A DNA stretch of 64,000 nucleotides. Origin: Eublepharis macularius (taxonomy: Eukaryota; Chordata; Lepidosauria; Squamata; Eublepharidae). Within the stretch, counting starts at the first letter, position 1. Each line of letters opens with the position of its first letter. Positions 11,166-23,045 of this stretch are shown in pieces. The notes beneath the pieces were generated by a model. It was not told the origin of the DNA, searched no databases, and was given only the letters and a program-made list of their open reading frames with translations. The position numbers and the translations under genes are program-made. Where the stretch lies: NCBI RefSeq assembly GCF_028583425.1, contig NC_072796.1:87224464-87288463 (forward strand), read 5' to 3'.

Positions 11166-14049
11166 TCTACCACTACACAAGGGCCACAGCCTTCAGAGTG
11201 CTGATAAATGTCCAGACCTTTTCTGTGATGAGAACTGCCATGAAAAAGAGAAAGAGAACCAGAGAAGAACTAGAATCTTTGAGCCTATCCTGTGGGACTC
11301 TTAGCAAACAGATGTGGGGCACCTAGTTCTGGCTGACATTCCTGGTCACATTTTTATTGTTTTCTTTATTGTTCCAGCATTTCATGTGCTTTCTCTTTGT
11401 AAGTACTTCTTTCCACAATCACAAGTTTTAAGAGTTCATTGCTTTAAAACACACACACACACACACACACACATTGAATTTGAACATCTGCACCATTACA
11501 TATCCCAATAAATTAGTATACCATCATGGAAAGCAGAGATGAGAACTAGAGGCAATATACAGAAGACAAAGGGCTAGATGAATGAGTTGGAATTCAAAGG
11601 GAAAGAAATGAAAGGGAATAAGTAATAAAGAAGAGTGGGGTTTGGGGTGGACTGGTCCTTTAACTTACAAGGAATATTCCTGGTGGGCCACTGGGGCCAA
11701 GAACAGACTGAACTGACTGGTCCCTGGAAGCACTGTGTGGTCTGCTCAGCTCTCCGCTCAGGCTGTGGCAGCAATGACAGCAAGTTTAGGTGAGCAAGTT
11801 CTGTGGCACTACCAGTGCCGTGGGCTCCCCATGGCTCAGTTTGCTGCAGGGCTGTTTAACATCCCCATCCACCCTAGAGTGACAAAGCTGACTGGAAGAG
11901 CAGCTGGGTGGAAGAATTCAGACAAATCATGAAAAACATATTGCTCTTTATCAAAGTCAACAAGGTAGTATTCTAGCATATACTCATGGCATTTTTTCTG
12001 TAGAAACCCCAGAGCTGGGAGGAAGAAAAATGATAGGTCATGAATATGAATTAATGACTATATGCATTTCTTTTTTGTATACAGCAAAATAAATATGTGC
12101 TTTTTTCACATTTGCAGAGCCTTTCAAAGCAGTTGTGCCCTTATAAGTCCTGAGCGATGCTTAGGATTGCATTGCTGAGGATGCCTCTATGGTGAATAGC
12201 CTTTTTTTCCTGTGAAGAAATTATAATGCTGTAAGAAAAGTGTTCTGCGTCAAGAGGTCTTCCATTTAAGAAATCTATCAGTTGTTGGACAAGGTGGCTA
12301 AGAAAAGATATGTTCCAACTGTCTGGTTCTCTGAAAATAACGTTATGTAATTCAATGGTAACAAGTCTGAAATTTAGAATGACAACAAGTATACCAGTAG
12401 GAAGTCTTTTTTTTTCTTTAGTAACCTGTAGATATTTTCCATGTATTGTTATAGTTTGAAAACAAAAGTGCCAAATTCAAATCAACATCCTATAATTGTT
12501 GGAGCAATAAAACTAATTCTTTACCAAAGGCAAGTGAACAAAAGAATTTTTGCTTCATACTTGGACCTAAGCATTGTAACATTATTTTCATTTCCTTTGG
12601 CTAATTTGCTCTCTTGCTTCAAACAAAACATTCCTTTAAAATTGAGTAAGGCAGATGAGCAGCAAAAACTTCCACAATGTGTTTTGCTGTTATTAATACA
12701 GATGCTCCAAAATCAACAGCTAATTTTCTCCTATTGGAAGTCTTTCAGAATTCTTTTTGATACATTCCATTGTTGGATAAAAAAAATGTTTGCTTAGACC
12801 GATTTATCTTTCATGTAGCGCTGACTGGTTGGATCTGTCTCTGTGCCAGGTATGCAAGCAAGACCAGATATAGCATGTTATTCTTTTTAGCTTAAAGCCC
12901 ACTGTGGGTCTTTCATAGATAATACTTGGAAAGGAAAGCATGCCTAGAGATTTCTCAGAATTCTATTTTGCATACAAGTTGCCTGCGATAGGCTCCATAG
13001 CTTTCATGCTGTTAAAAATGGTCTTTTGGTTTATATTCCAATTGCTACAGAGTCCATCTTCTGCTGTAATTCTGTTGTTAACTATGGTTCGTGTTATCAC
13101 AGGGCTGTGATTAAAGTTGTCACCCGCTAACAGCCCCCTTCCCCAGACTTGGTAATCTGAATGTATCCTGCACAAGAGAGAAATTCTGTCCTGAACTCAA
13201 GTTCAGGAACTAAATGTAGATGAAGCTGTCTTATGCTGAATCAGGTCATTAGTCTATCATGGTCAATACTGATTCTTTACTCTATGGGTGATCAATGGCC
13301 CTACACAGAGCCAGCTGGGACACCAGTTATCCATTCCTTGCAGCTAGAAATTCATTGCTGAAATTCACCTCTTACCCAACAACATCTTATGTTGTATTTG
13401 TATCACAATATATCTCACATAGTTCATCCTCAAACTGATTTCACAGCCATTTTTTGAAAGAAATTGGGAGACAAAGTGTGATGAATAAGTCAATAGCATT
13501 GATTTTGTGATTCAGAGAATTCAAAATCTCACATAGCCTTCACCCTTCTTTGCTCCACCCACAATATTCAAAGCAGGCTAAATTTCTAATTTTATCATGT
13601 AGATTAATTTTGAATAAGAAATATGCTTTAGACTTGCTGATATCACTTGGATTACTTCTGATCCCATAAGCTGTCAAAGGTCAAATGATAAATAATATTG
13701 TATGTTTTTATGTCCTGTTTTAATATTGATAATTTTTAATGATTTTATTGCATGTATTTTTACTTTGTGAACTGCCTCTGTAAGGTCAACACATGCATTT
13801 TCTAAATAAATAATTTACCTTGGACACTTGAGGGAGCATTCCTAAGAAGGTCTGTTCAGAAGTTTATCCTGGGTTTACCTCAACATCTTTACAAACCAGT
13901 TATCAAATTCTTTCAAATAGTAATCACTGTTGCACTTCAGCCATCGAATATTGTCTTCCATGGTTTTGAAGACAATCCTTTGTTTGTCTGTTTTAATCTT
14001 ACCCAAGGCCTGTTAGATCTGTTGTGACATACAAACTTCTCCCATAGCT
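11166..14049. other. No gene recognised; minor repeat traces
   Basis: Contains the (AC)n at 11449, a SINE-like fragment at about 13205-13330 (gaagctgtcttatgctgaat) and a LINE 3' tail-like stretch at about 13700-13815. Otherwise AT-rich with nothing supported. Confidence 0.5.
11449..11472. repeat. (AC)n microsatellite
   Basis: About 12 uninterrupted AC repeats. Confidence 0.95.
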
Positions 14050-16090
14050 ATCATCATCATAAGCTTTATTGCATTAGCTAACAGCGCAGCAATTTACATT
14101 AAAATACCAACATCAATATTATAATCTGACAATCACAATCACAATAAAAATTCTAATATACATTACAATTTTATAAACAATCATTAACATCACAACAGAA
14201 ACTTAAGTAACCAATATCAATTCAAACAATTCAGTCAGGTAGTCAACAAAATACACAGATTTATCCATTGACCACAAAAACAGGAGATTGTTTTGGTAAG
14301 AACTTTATCACCCTTGGAACAATCTTTTCTGTTTGCATCGTTATCCATTTAGTTTTGTTGGCAAGTAATATAGTTAGTCTATCATTATTAGACATGGGCA
14401 CAAATGGAAAAAAAACCTGAACACCCTGTTCGTCGTTCGTTGCCATCCATGAACAACGAACATGGATGAACATGAACTGTTCCCAGACATGTTCGTTGTT
14501 CATTGTTCGTGGGGGCCAGAACCACCCCCAACCCCACCCCAACCCCCCCACTTAGCCCCCCTCCCCTCAAACCCACTTACCTGGCTCTTTAAAGATCCCT
14601 TTAAACTATCAGCTGGTAGGCAGCAGGGGGGATTCCCTTTAAACACCCCACAAACTGACCTTCCCAATGTCCAAAACCCACCAAATTTGCAGGGGACATA
14701 GTCCTCACTGTCCTCTGAAGACCCCCCAAGTTTCAGAGAGATTGCACCCCAGGAAAGGCATGATCCACGAGTCTCCCCATTGGCTGTCATTTTCTCTTCA
14801 CAGTGGCAAAAATGGGACTCTCTGCTGGAAGTACTTTGAAGAGTTAAAGCCTGAAGGAAAGCCAGAAGGAGTTCAGACAGAGTTCAGTCCCTCCTGGTTG
14901 CCAAGGGAATCGATTGCAGGTGCCAGACTGTCTGGCTTGACAAACGGCTGCTGGAGGCAATGAATGAGACTTGCAACGACTACCTGTTCGTTTAGGATGG
15001 GGCCTCATGAACAGCTTGCTCGAGAACAGCAGATTAGGCTGTTTGTGGTTTTTTTCTGTTCATAATGATGTTCGTGCCCATGTCTAATCATTATCTGCTT
15101 TCCCTGGATATTGTAATAAAATATTCCCAAGATATCTTTCACGTTCTGATGCGGATCTTAGGCAGTAAAGACCACATGGCCTAAATTCTCAATAGAATTC
15201 CGATCACAAGTACAAACATGTTCTTTATATAGGATTGCATTATCACGACCTCTGACCATCACCAATTGTAAGGCATCCAACTCTGCTTTAGTAAATGTTT
15301 TCCTATGCTCAGGATTAAGTAAGTCAGTAAGGTAGGATGGAAGAGTTAAAGGAGGAGGAGCAAGTTGCTTGAAAAGAGGAGCTATTCTCAAGGTACTTAA
15401 CAATGTGTTGTCCAGCTCAACACTTATTCCAAGCAGCCTTTATTTTATTAATTGCTTTGTTGCAAAGAAATCAAGCCCTCTTAAACATGAGTTTGGCTTC
15501 CAAATTCAATATATAACTCTGCCATGGGTTTATGTACACGTTGAAAAGCAAAGGCTCCAGGATACAATCCTGGCATATACCTTTTGAAGTTGGAATTGAA
15601 TTGGACAATTGGCCAGAAATTCCTAATCTTACTTTAAGAGTAGTGTTATCAATTTTCAATTTGTTTAATTTGTCCCATAGGCACTGCCTTGGGATGGAGT
15701 TAAAAGCAGCATTGAGGTCAATAAATGCTACATACAATCACCTAGATAGCCTATTCTCATATTTTTATTAAAATATTACAATAAAAAGCAATGGTCTAAA
15801 GTTGAATGGCCTGCTCTGAATCGAATTTGTTCTAGTTCTAATAGGTCATTTTTAAGCACCTAGTCTTCTAACTTTGATAAATGTGCCTTGCATAAACTTA
15901 ACCTATAACATTCAGTAGACTTATTGGTCTATAATTGGCAGGGTCTTTTTGTTCTCAATTCTTATAAATAGGTGCAACAATGGAAGAGGACCACTCCTGC
16001 AGAAGCTTACCAGTTCTCTCGATATGAGTAATTAAGTTGGTTAGAACTGGTGCCAACTAGTCTTGAAAGGCTCTAACTCCCATAGCTACC
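14050..16090 (-). mobile_element. LINE remnant (reverse transcriptase region to 3' end), interrupted by hAT
   Basis: On the minus strand, pieces of a non-LTR reverse transcriptase are readable: PANYRPISLLNVIG near 15930, VAFIDLNAAFNSIPRQCLWD near 15710 and SIPTSKGICQDCILEPLLFN near 15600. A downstream Cys-rich segment (CTCDRNSIENLGHVVF, near 15200) follows. The 3' UTR seems to end in a (GAT)n-like tail near 14052. There are several stops and frame changes, and a hAT element at 14389-15086 splits the 3' part. The clade is uncertain; it is not L1 or BovB by motif. Confidence 0.78.
14389..15086. mobile_element. Non-autonomous hAT element (698 bp) inserted in a LINE
   Basis: Terminal inverted repeats TAGACATGGGCAC / GTGCCCATGTCTA, flanked by a perfect 8-bp duplication atcattat (14381-14388, 15087-15094). 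The interior matches the element at 63364-63971 in the opposite orientation (shared segments around 14690-14960). No transposase frame. It splits a minus-strand LINE. Confidence 0.94.
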
Positions 16091-16269
16091 TTGCCGAATA
16101 CTAATGGCTTTCTTTGCAGTGCGTATCCATGTGTGCGGTACATTCTGGGAATATTATGCATTCATTATGAGGAGGGTGTACCAAACAACAGTGCCCCCAA
16201 CGTGAACATTATTTACTTATGTATTCGCTTCATTATACCCTATTTTGCTCCCCAATAGGGACTGACAGT

Positions 16270-16680
16270 GGCTATAAGATTCTCACCTTTTCCCATTTTA
16301 TCCTCATAGCAACCCTGTGAAGTAGAATATGCTCTTTGAAACTCTGCAACATCTGTTGGCAAGTGTATGGAGCTACATGCGAATGTGAAAATTTGTCTCT
16401 AAAAGACACTAGGACCATTTTCACATGCTTGTTCATGCCTCTGGAAAATCGTGCAAAACTTGTGGCATGATAGTGTCTTCATAGCATGATTTCCCGTTTA
16501 ATGGCACGATGATGTCATAAATCGTGCCATTAAACAGGAAATCGCGCTATGAAGATGCCGTTGTGCCGTGAGTTTTGTGCAATTATCTGGAGGTTTTAGA
16601 CGTGCGAAAACAGCCCTAGGTTAAAGATAGTATTGTGTATCATCTACTTGTACAGTCTAATGCTAAGTAGCATGTGCATA
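16270..16680 (-). repeat. Dispersed repeat copy, inverted relative to 18072-18262
   Basis: Excluding the MITE, about 190 bp match the reverse complement of 18072-18262 (shared words acacttgccaacagatgttg and gtacaagtagatga), roughly 85% by eye. It carries the MITE at 16412-16615. Confidence 0.82.
16412..16615. mobile_element. Hairpin MITE (204 bp), possibly PIF/Harbinger
   Basis: Arms of about 95-100 bp pair across the centre gatgatgtcataaatcgtgcc. The flanks read CTA (16409-16411, 16616-16618). The related inverted repeat copy at about 18124 shows an uninterrupted site (acactaggat when reverse-complemented), which confirms a discrete insertion. A 3-bp CTA/TWA-like duplication would fit Harbinger; a 5-bp ctagg duplication is equally allowed. 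Confidence 0.8.
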
Positions 16681-17327
16681 TCAGTTGTCAAGACTGAAAT
16701 TAAAGATAGCTGGGTTTCAGTAGAAATATTAAATATTCATTAGATGTTCATATACCTGGAGAACCTCTGAAGAGTATTCAACATCAACATTTGTTAAGGA
16801 AAACTTCAAGTAATATTTTGGGAATGAATTCATTCCATCTCTGCTCTCTTCCCACAAGTGCATATCCTTGCCACTCAACCTAAAGGATTTACATCAGTCT
16901 AAGTGTGGAATCCAGTGATTAACAAAAAATGAATAAAAGTCACATTGTTTGTTAGTAACTTGATATGGGAGTTCACATATAACTATTCACCACTGACTGT
17001 ACAGCAAGGAATAACTTGCACGTATGAATGAGCTATCAGTGTTAATCACTATTGAAAAAACTTTTATATCACCCCTATGTTAAACACAATATTTTTAGAA
17101 GAGACAATAAACATATTTGCATGGAAGATATCACATGATGCTGTGTACACAGTCATTATGTTAAGTTAATGTGGTCTCAGAACAATATTTTGTGTATTTC
17201 CAGACTAATTCAAAACAACTTCTATTTACTCAGTGCTGCTAGGGTTGTAATTGTGAGCAAGAATTGCTATTTAATGCTATTCATATCTCAGAACTTTTGG
17301 TTAAAAATAGGGGTGTTCTTTCAGGGC
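16681..17327. other. No gene recognised
   Basis: AT-rich DNA between repeats; no feature seen. Confidence 0.55.
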
Positions 17328-17500
17328 CAATGGGACATAGTGGTTAGAATGTTAGACTAGGAAAACCTGCAGCTCACTGGCTGACCCTGGGCTGGTCATT
17401 CTCTGTCAGCTTGACCTAACTTACAGGGTTGTTGTGAGGACAACATTGAAAAGTATGCTGAACTGAGTTCCTAGAAAGAAAGATGGAATAAAAAAAGGGA
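17328..17500 (+). repeat. SINE fragment, tRNA-derived type
   Basis: Contains acatagtggttagaatgtta and a middle with cttacagggttgttgtgagg, common in squamate SINEs, ending in an A-rich stretch near 17490. Confidence 0.65.
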
Positions 17501-17689
17501 CAGTCATTTCAACAGAATAGGTCTGTTCACTTGTGTAAACTAAAGTTCATGTAGATTAGCTTCCTCCACTGCAACTAATGGAAAAGACTGGGGGGTGGGG
17601 GGAGGAGATAAAGCATATTCATTAGAACATCCTGTCTGCCAGTTAAGATCTGCCCCCTAAACCCTGCTTTCTGTGCCCATGGCTGCAGA

Positions 17690-17850
17690 AGTGAGGCAAC
17701 TAAGAACAAGGCGTTCTCAAAGTGGAGGCACTTTGCCTTTGGAATGCCCTGCTCCTTAAGGCTCACTTGGTACCCTATCTTACCATCTTTTAAGTTCCAG
17801 GCCAAAATGTTTCTTTTCACATAGGCTCTTAATTTTTTAATTAATTTTTT
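17690..17850 (+). mobile_element. LINE ORF2 3'-end fragment
   Basis: Reads FAFGMPCSLRLTWYPILPSF and FQAKMFLFT in one frame, similar to the C-terminal end of CR1/L2-type ORF2. Short and degraded. Confidence 0.45.
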
Positions 17851-17894
17851 TAAAAATAAAAGATTGTTCAGTATTGACAATTGATAAGCACATT

Positions 17895-18072
17895 TGGGCT
17901 GAACCCACACTTACCCGGCACAGCGATAAGCAGGCGGAGTGAGAGCGTCTTTCTGGCGCGATTTATGACATCATCGTGCCATGATGCCGCTCTCGTGGCG
18001 CGATGATGTCATAAAACGCGCCAGAAAGACACTCTCACTCTGCCTGCTTATCGTTGTGCCGGGTAAGTGTGG
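17895..18072. mobile_element. Hairpin MITE related to 16412-16615
   Basis: Arms starting cccacacttacccggcac and ending gtgccgggtaagtgtgg pair over about 79 bp with a few mismatches. The core atgacatcatcgtgcc is shared with the 16412 element. No clear target duplication was found. Confidence 0.82.
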
Positions 18073-18262
18073 TAGCTTAACATTAGACAGTACAAGTAGA
18101 TGAAACACAATACTATTTTTATCCTAGTGTCTTCTAGGGAGTAATTTTCACATTTGCATGGAATTCCATACACTTGCCAACAGATGTTGCAGAAGTACAA
18201 TGCATGTTCCACTTCACAAGGTTGTTCTGAGGATAAAATGGGAGAAGGTGATAATGTTTTTA
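18072..18262 (+). repeat. Dispersed repeat copy with the empty MITE site
   Basis: Partner of 16270-16680 in inverted orientation. It lacks the MITE insertion at 18124-18127 but abuts another MITE (17895-18072) at its left end. Confidence 0.82.
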
Positions 18263-21200
18263 AAAACTGTCTTATGGTCTGCTGTAGCTGGGGATGGCTT
18301 TAATGATATATTCAGGCTGCTCAATGGTTATTTTATGCTGTTTTTATCACCATGTATTTTCATGGCTTGTTTTTAATATTTACAATTTATGTTGTTGAGC
18401 TTTAAGGTTTTATGATATCATATTTACTTGTAAAAGACCTCTGAAAGGGCAATATATAAATTCCCCAAATATGCAAACATAACCATGAGATCAAAACTGA
18501 TTGATGGATTGGGACAAATGTGTTTAAGGTCATATGTAAATGATCTGAAATCCAATTGAACTAAATTGTGAATCTGTAGCATTTTAAAAAGGAGTTACAT
18601 AATAAAGTTATTTTCAGCATACCTTGTGGACAATGTTTTTTGACACTCAGAAGTCTTTAAATCCCCAGGTCTCCTTTTTATCTTTTTTCTTTCAGTGTTT
18701 GCTTGCTGATCCGAAGGCATTAAACTGATAAAAGCTGGGCTCAGGTAGCCTTTTGGGGACATTTTAACCTAGGTTCAAAGCACCTCTTACAGTTCAGCTC
18801 TAAAGGCAAAGCTTTGATGTTCTTATATTCATCCACTCATAATTTGCTATTGTCTTTTCTATTTGCTTTGGTGAGTTTTGTTTGCAGAAATACTAAGACA
18901 TTGCAGAATAACAGAAGCACAATCCCCTTTCCTTAGCTCCGTGCCAAAGTTAATCACCAGGGAACATGCGCATACCTCAGCAAAGGCTTCAAGACAAATA
19001 TACGAATGATTCCATTCTGTGTTCTTAGAATGTGTACTCAAAGTCACAACTTGATGGTTTGTTCTAGAAAAATAATTGTCATAGGAATCAATTTTGAATA
19101 ATTTACCGTTTACCCCTAATTTACCCTATTTTCAGTTTTTAAAAAACTACAACAGGAAAACAAGCCACAGTTCAACTTTAACTAGCTTTTGTGGTTTCAT
19201 TTACAATAACCGCCTTAAACTTTTTTTTAATTAAAAGGGTTCAAATCTACATAGATGCTATGGGGCTGCTCATGGACTTTCAGAGGGCATTCTACATATG
19301 GTTAGAAGCAATATTGTCTTTATTACTCTTTAGTTTTTGTAGATATAAGGGCTGTTTCAAAGTAAACCCTTGCAACTAGACCAAAGTATATAGGTTTAAG
19401 ATAATCTTAATGAACTGAACAGGCTGTGGGTTTACAGACAAAGACTAGAGCTGGCTCAGTATGCAAATGTGAAAAGGAAAAGAATAGCTTATTCTTTAGT
19501 TTTGTCAGACCCATATGCATATATGCCTGTATATATAATACAGGCATCTGCCTCACTGTGAAGCAGATTTTCCTGCCAAATTTCAGTTTCTCTGCTTTGA
19601 CTGAGCAGTCCCAAGTAGCATCTTAATATCTGAGGTTTTGAAAGCCTGTTTGTCCCACCCTGACACACAGGTATAATTTTGGCTTTTTAGCCCAGTCCAG
19701 GAACTAGATGGGGAAAAACAGCAGCCCTCTTCCTTTTTGTTGGAAATGGCAATAGAGACTGAATAACATTCAAAAAGAAATAACTTTGTTTAACAGGTAA
19801 GGATTGAGTAAATGTAGGTGATGGAAATGTGGAGGTACATCATGCCTTAGAGGTGACCCACCAAGCACAGCAGCCAATGAGTAAACATCCCCTCCACAAA
19901 GAAGTAGGTTAAAGTCAGCAAAGGGTGGTCAGTCCTGCAGTGGAAGAACTTTTTCCCATGCTTACACCCTGTAATGGACACCAACTGCTTCTCTCTCAAG
20001 GGCTGTGGCAGTCAAAGAGCAGGTGCTGTTTCACTTTCCCCTTGCCAGCTCTTGTGACCTTCCTGCCACTAATAATCCCACTGCTGTTCCTCCTTGGAGC
20101 CATGGCTATTGAGTTCGCACAAAGCCTAATGTCGTGTTTTTTATTTATGTTAAAATGTGTTGGCTGCTTTTCTCAACCAATGGTTGTTACTATAAAAGTC
20201 ACAGTATGTTCCATCATTATCTATCCTATCAAAATGAGAATGAATCCTTTATTATTTTTTTATTAACTGTTGAATAATGCCAAATTTATTCTTTAGGTGC
20301 TTAACCCAATAGAACTGGTTGCTATTTAAAACAAAACCAACATGACAATTAAAATTCTGTTGCTTAAGATCAAAATTGAAGAATGCTTAAATGGAATTTG
20401 GATTAGAAATTGTCTGTCTTTTTTCTTGACTCAGGAATCTTATGCAATCCCATAAGGACTGTAAGCAATATGTACAGGAAAAACATTTCCAACACATTTT
20501 CTTTGAAAAAAATTGCATTAATACTTTTTGTTTTCTCATATCATTTATTCTTTAAAACATCCTCTTTTCAAGAAGGAAATAAATAATAAAAGAGAAACTA
20601 ATCATTTTGCCAGAACTGGTACAAGGTTATGGTTTGAAGATAAATGATATGTGCATGCAAGAGAGAGAGAGAATGAGAACTGTAGGCTCACAGGTTGAAA
20701 GTGTCATGCCAAAATGTGGGATATAAATATTTTAAATAAATAATTAAAATTTTATTTATTTATTATTTAAAACATTTATATGCTTCCTTCCTACCCAAAA
20801 TAGGGTCCCCAAGGCAGGACGGAATAAAAGTAAGTACTAGATTGAGATAAAAACTGTACGATTTGGTTCATTTGTTTATTGTCTGGGAAGTGTTGAGAAA
20901 TCATTGTTCTTCCAGAGAATCCGAAAGTGATATATATTTCACTTAGAATAATGGTGTAAACATCTTGTTAGACAAGATCATTTGAATTGTACTATATTTC
21001 CAGCCCAAATGCCCTTACCTACCTACAAGGAGTGTCTGTGGTTAAGTCATCCTTTGACAGCAACTAGTAATTTGTTGTTTATTGTATCTCAACATGGAAG
21101 TTGCATCCATGTTGAAAAATACCAATAGATCTCCTTTCCTCCTAGATTTTTAAAATATTTGTCTTAAAAATCCATTAAATCTAATGGCTGTTTTTGCATC

Positions 21201-22394
21201 TAATCTTAATGAATAATAGTAATTATACTTTGTGTGAGAATATATGTTGATCCTGATCATTTTAATATGATGAGAAAGGTCTGACTGCTTAGTACATTAC
21301 TTGCTTTTATAAACTGCCTTTCTTACAAAGCTATTACTTTTACTCAGCATTTCCAGAGCATTAAACTGACTCTTCCTTGTGAAATGACAATGAACCTTGT
21401 GCTAACTATGTACAACCACACAGAGACAACTACCAGGGTTTATTCTTTGCTCAGACTCAGCCAAAACTATCCCATGCTGTGTTTTTCTGCAGAGCCTTTT
21501 CCAATAAGGGCTTATCTGAAATGGAAACATTGAAAGGAACTCTTCAGCATGCAAGGAACTTTCCGTGAAATCACCACTCGGGAGATATTATTGCAGGATT
21601 ACCTGATTCATCTAAATTGCTTAGCAGATACTTTGTAGACCGTAACCGCTTTTTAATTCTAGTCCTATTACATTGTTAATTGATTGTCTTACAGAGTCTG
21701 CATCATTTTATATTCTGTAATCCACCTTGAGTCTCAATGAGAAAGATGGGCTATACATAAAAATATACTGACCAACTGCTCCACCAAGATCTAGGTTCAA
21801 ATTGTATGTAGGTTGTTTTTAAAAAATCCAAACAAACTCTCCCACTCAATCCTGGCTCAGGACTCATTCCCAAGGACAATGCAACCAAGAATCTCTCTAG
21901 CCCCTGAAAAATTTCACATGGTAAAAAGGAGGAGGGGACCAAGAAGACAATCGCAGCTGTAGAATAAATTATTGGTACTAGGTAACAGAGGTAACTAGCT
22001 CTCACCTAGACCAGCTAATGGGGTGCCTTGGAATGGCAAGCCTGATGGATGCATCTTTTATTTCAAGCCAGAGGCCAGGCTGTCACCGAGATCTTGTGTT
22101 ATGCCACAAGATAGCATATACTTCTTCTACTTGAGTTACTTCTCCCTTTTAGGAATTTTAACCTCCCCACCCAAAATCTCCCCATTTTCAGATTTTTCAG
22201 AAAACCTAGGGGTTCTCTCAAGTTTGTAGAAACATTTTTCCTTTCTGTACCTGATCCCATCATTAGGGATTTTTGATCAACTGTCTGTATGTGGACAAGT
22301 TCAGAATTATATAGGTGGTAGTGGTGATAATGATGATATAGCTCCTTCAGAAGTAAGGTAACAGGTGAATGCAGATAGAAAAGCATCCTAGTTT
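18263..22394. other. No gene recognised; LINE/SINE tails
   Basis: LINE tail-like stretches occur at about 18290-18470 and 21690-21770 (aatccaccttgagtctcaat), and an AT-rich SINE tail-like stretch at 20735-20830. A short GA run lies at 20661. No coding exon was recognised. Confidence 0.5.
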
Positions 22395-22465
22395 GACAAT
22401 TTGGGTCCAGTAGGACCTTGAAGACTAACTAAATTTCCAAGGTTTGAGCTTTTGAGAGTCAGTCT
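22395..22465 (-). repeat. Dispersed repeat, 'TACTGGACTC' family
   Basis: Minus-strand piece (ggtccagtaggaccttgaag) facing the plus-strand copy at 22933-23045, with an L1 fragment between them. Confidence 0.65.
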
Positions 22466-22927
22466 TTTGTTGCATTGGAAGTGCAAGGAGCTACCTGTAT
22501 TGGAAGATTGGACTGGAAAGATGATGGACTTAGCTGAGATGGCCAAACTTACAGCATTAATTAGAGATAAAACACTCTCTATATTCATGGCAAATTAGAA
22601 ACCCTTTATGGCCTATCTGCGAGAGACAAAGAAAATGAATTAATGATTTGTGGCTTTGATTTTTAAGAATAAGGTTCTGAGATATCAAGAAGATGAGAAA
22701 AAAGACATTAATGAGACCACAAGCTGATTGATAATAAAGAGGGAAGTGTTGTAGATGAAAAACTATAATGGATTAATAATATGCCTGTTATGTTTCTTAC
22801 TGTTTTTACTTTGTAGATTGATTTGTAGTCAATTCTTGGCCCTTTGTAGTTGTCATTTTGTTATGTTCACTTTCTTTTTCTTGTTCTATCTTTTAACTTT
22901 TCCACAATAAAAGTAAAAATAATTTTA
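22466..22927 (+). mobile_element. L1 3' fragment
   Basis: Translates in part as EDWTGKMMDLAEMAKLT and ends in an A-rich tail after AATAAAAG, the L1 ORF2 C-terminus and 3' end. It sits between two copies of another dispersed repeat that lie in opposite orientations (22395-22465 minus, 22933-23045 plus). Possible imperfect 12-bp duplication gagagtca(g/a)tct. Confidence 0.75.
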
Positions 22928-22932
22928 AAAAG

Positions 22933-23045
22933 AGAGTCAATCTCTTGAAAGCAAATACCCTGGAAATCTAGTTGGTCTTTAAGGTCCTACTGGACTCAAA
23001 TTTTACTCTTCTACTAAAGACCAACATAGCTACCCACCTGAAACT
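22933..23045 (+). repeat. Dispersed repeat, 'TACTGGACTC' family
   Basis: Plus-strand copy with ctttaaggtcctactggact and accaacatagctaccca. Confidence 0.7.
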
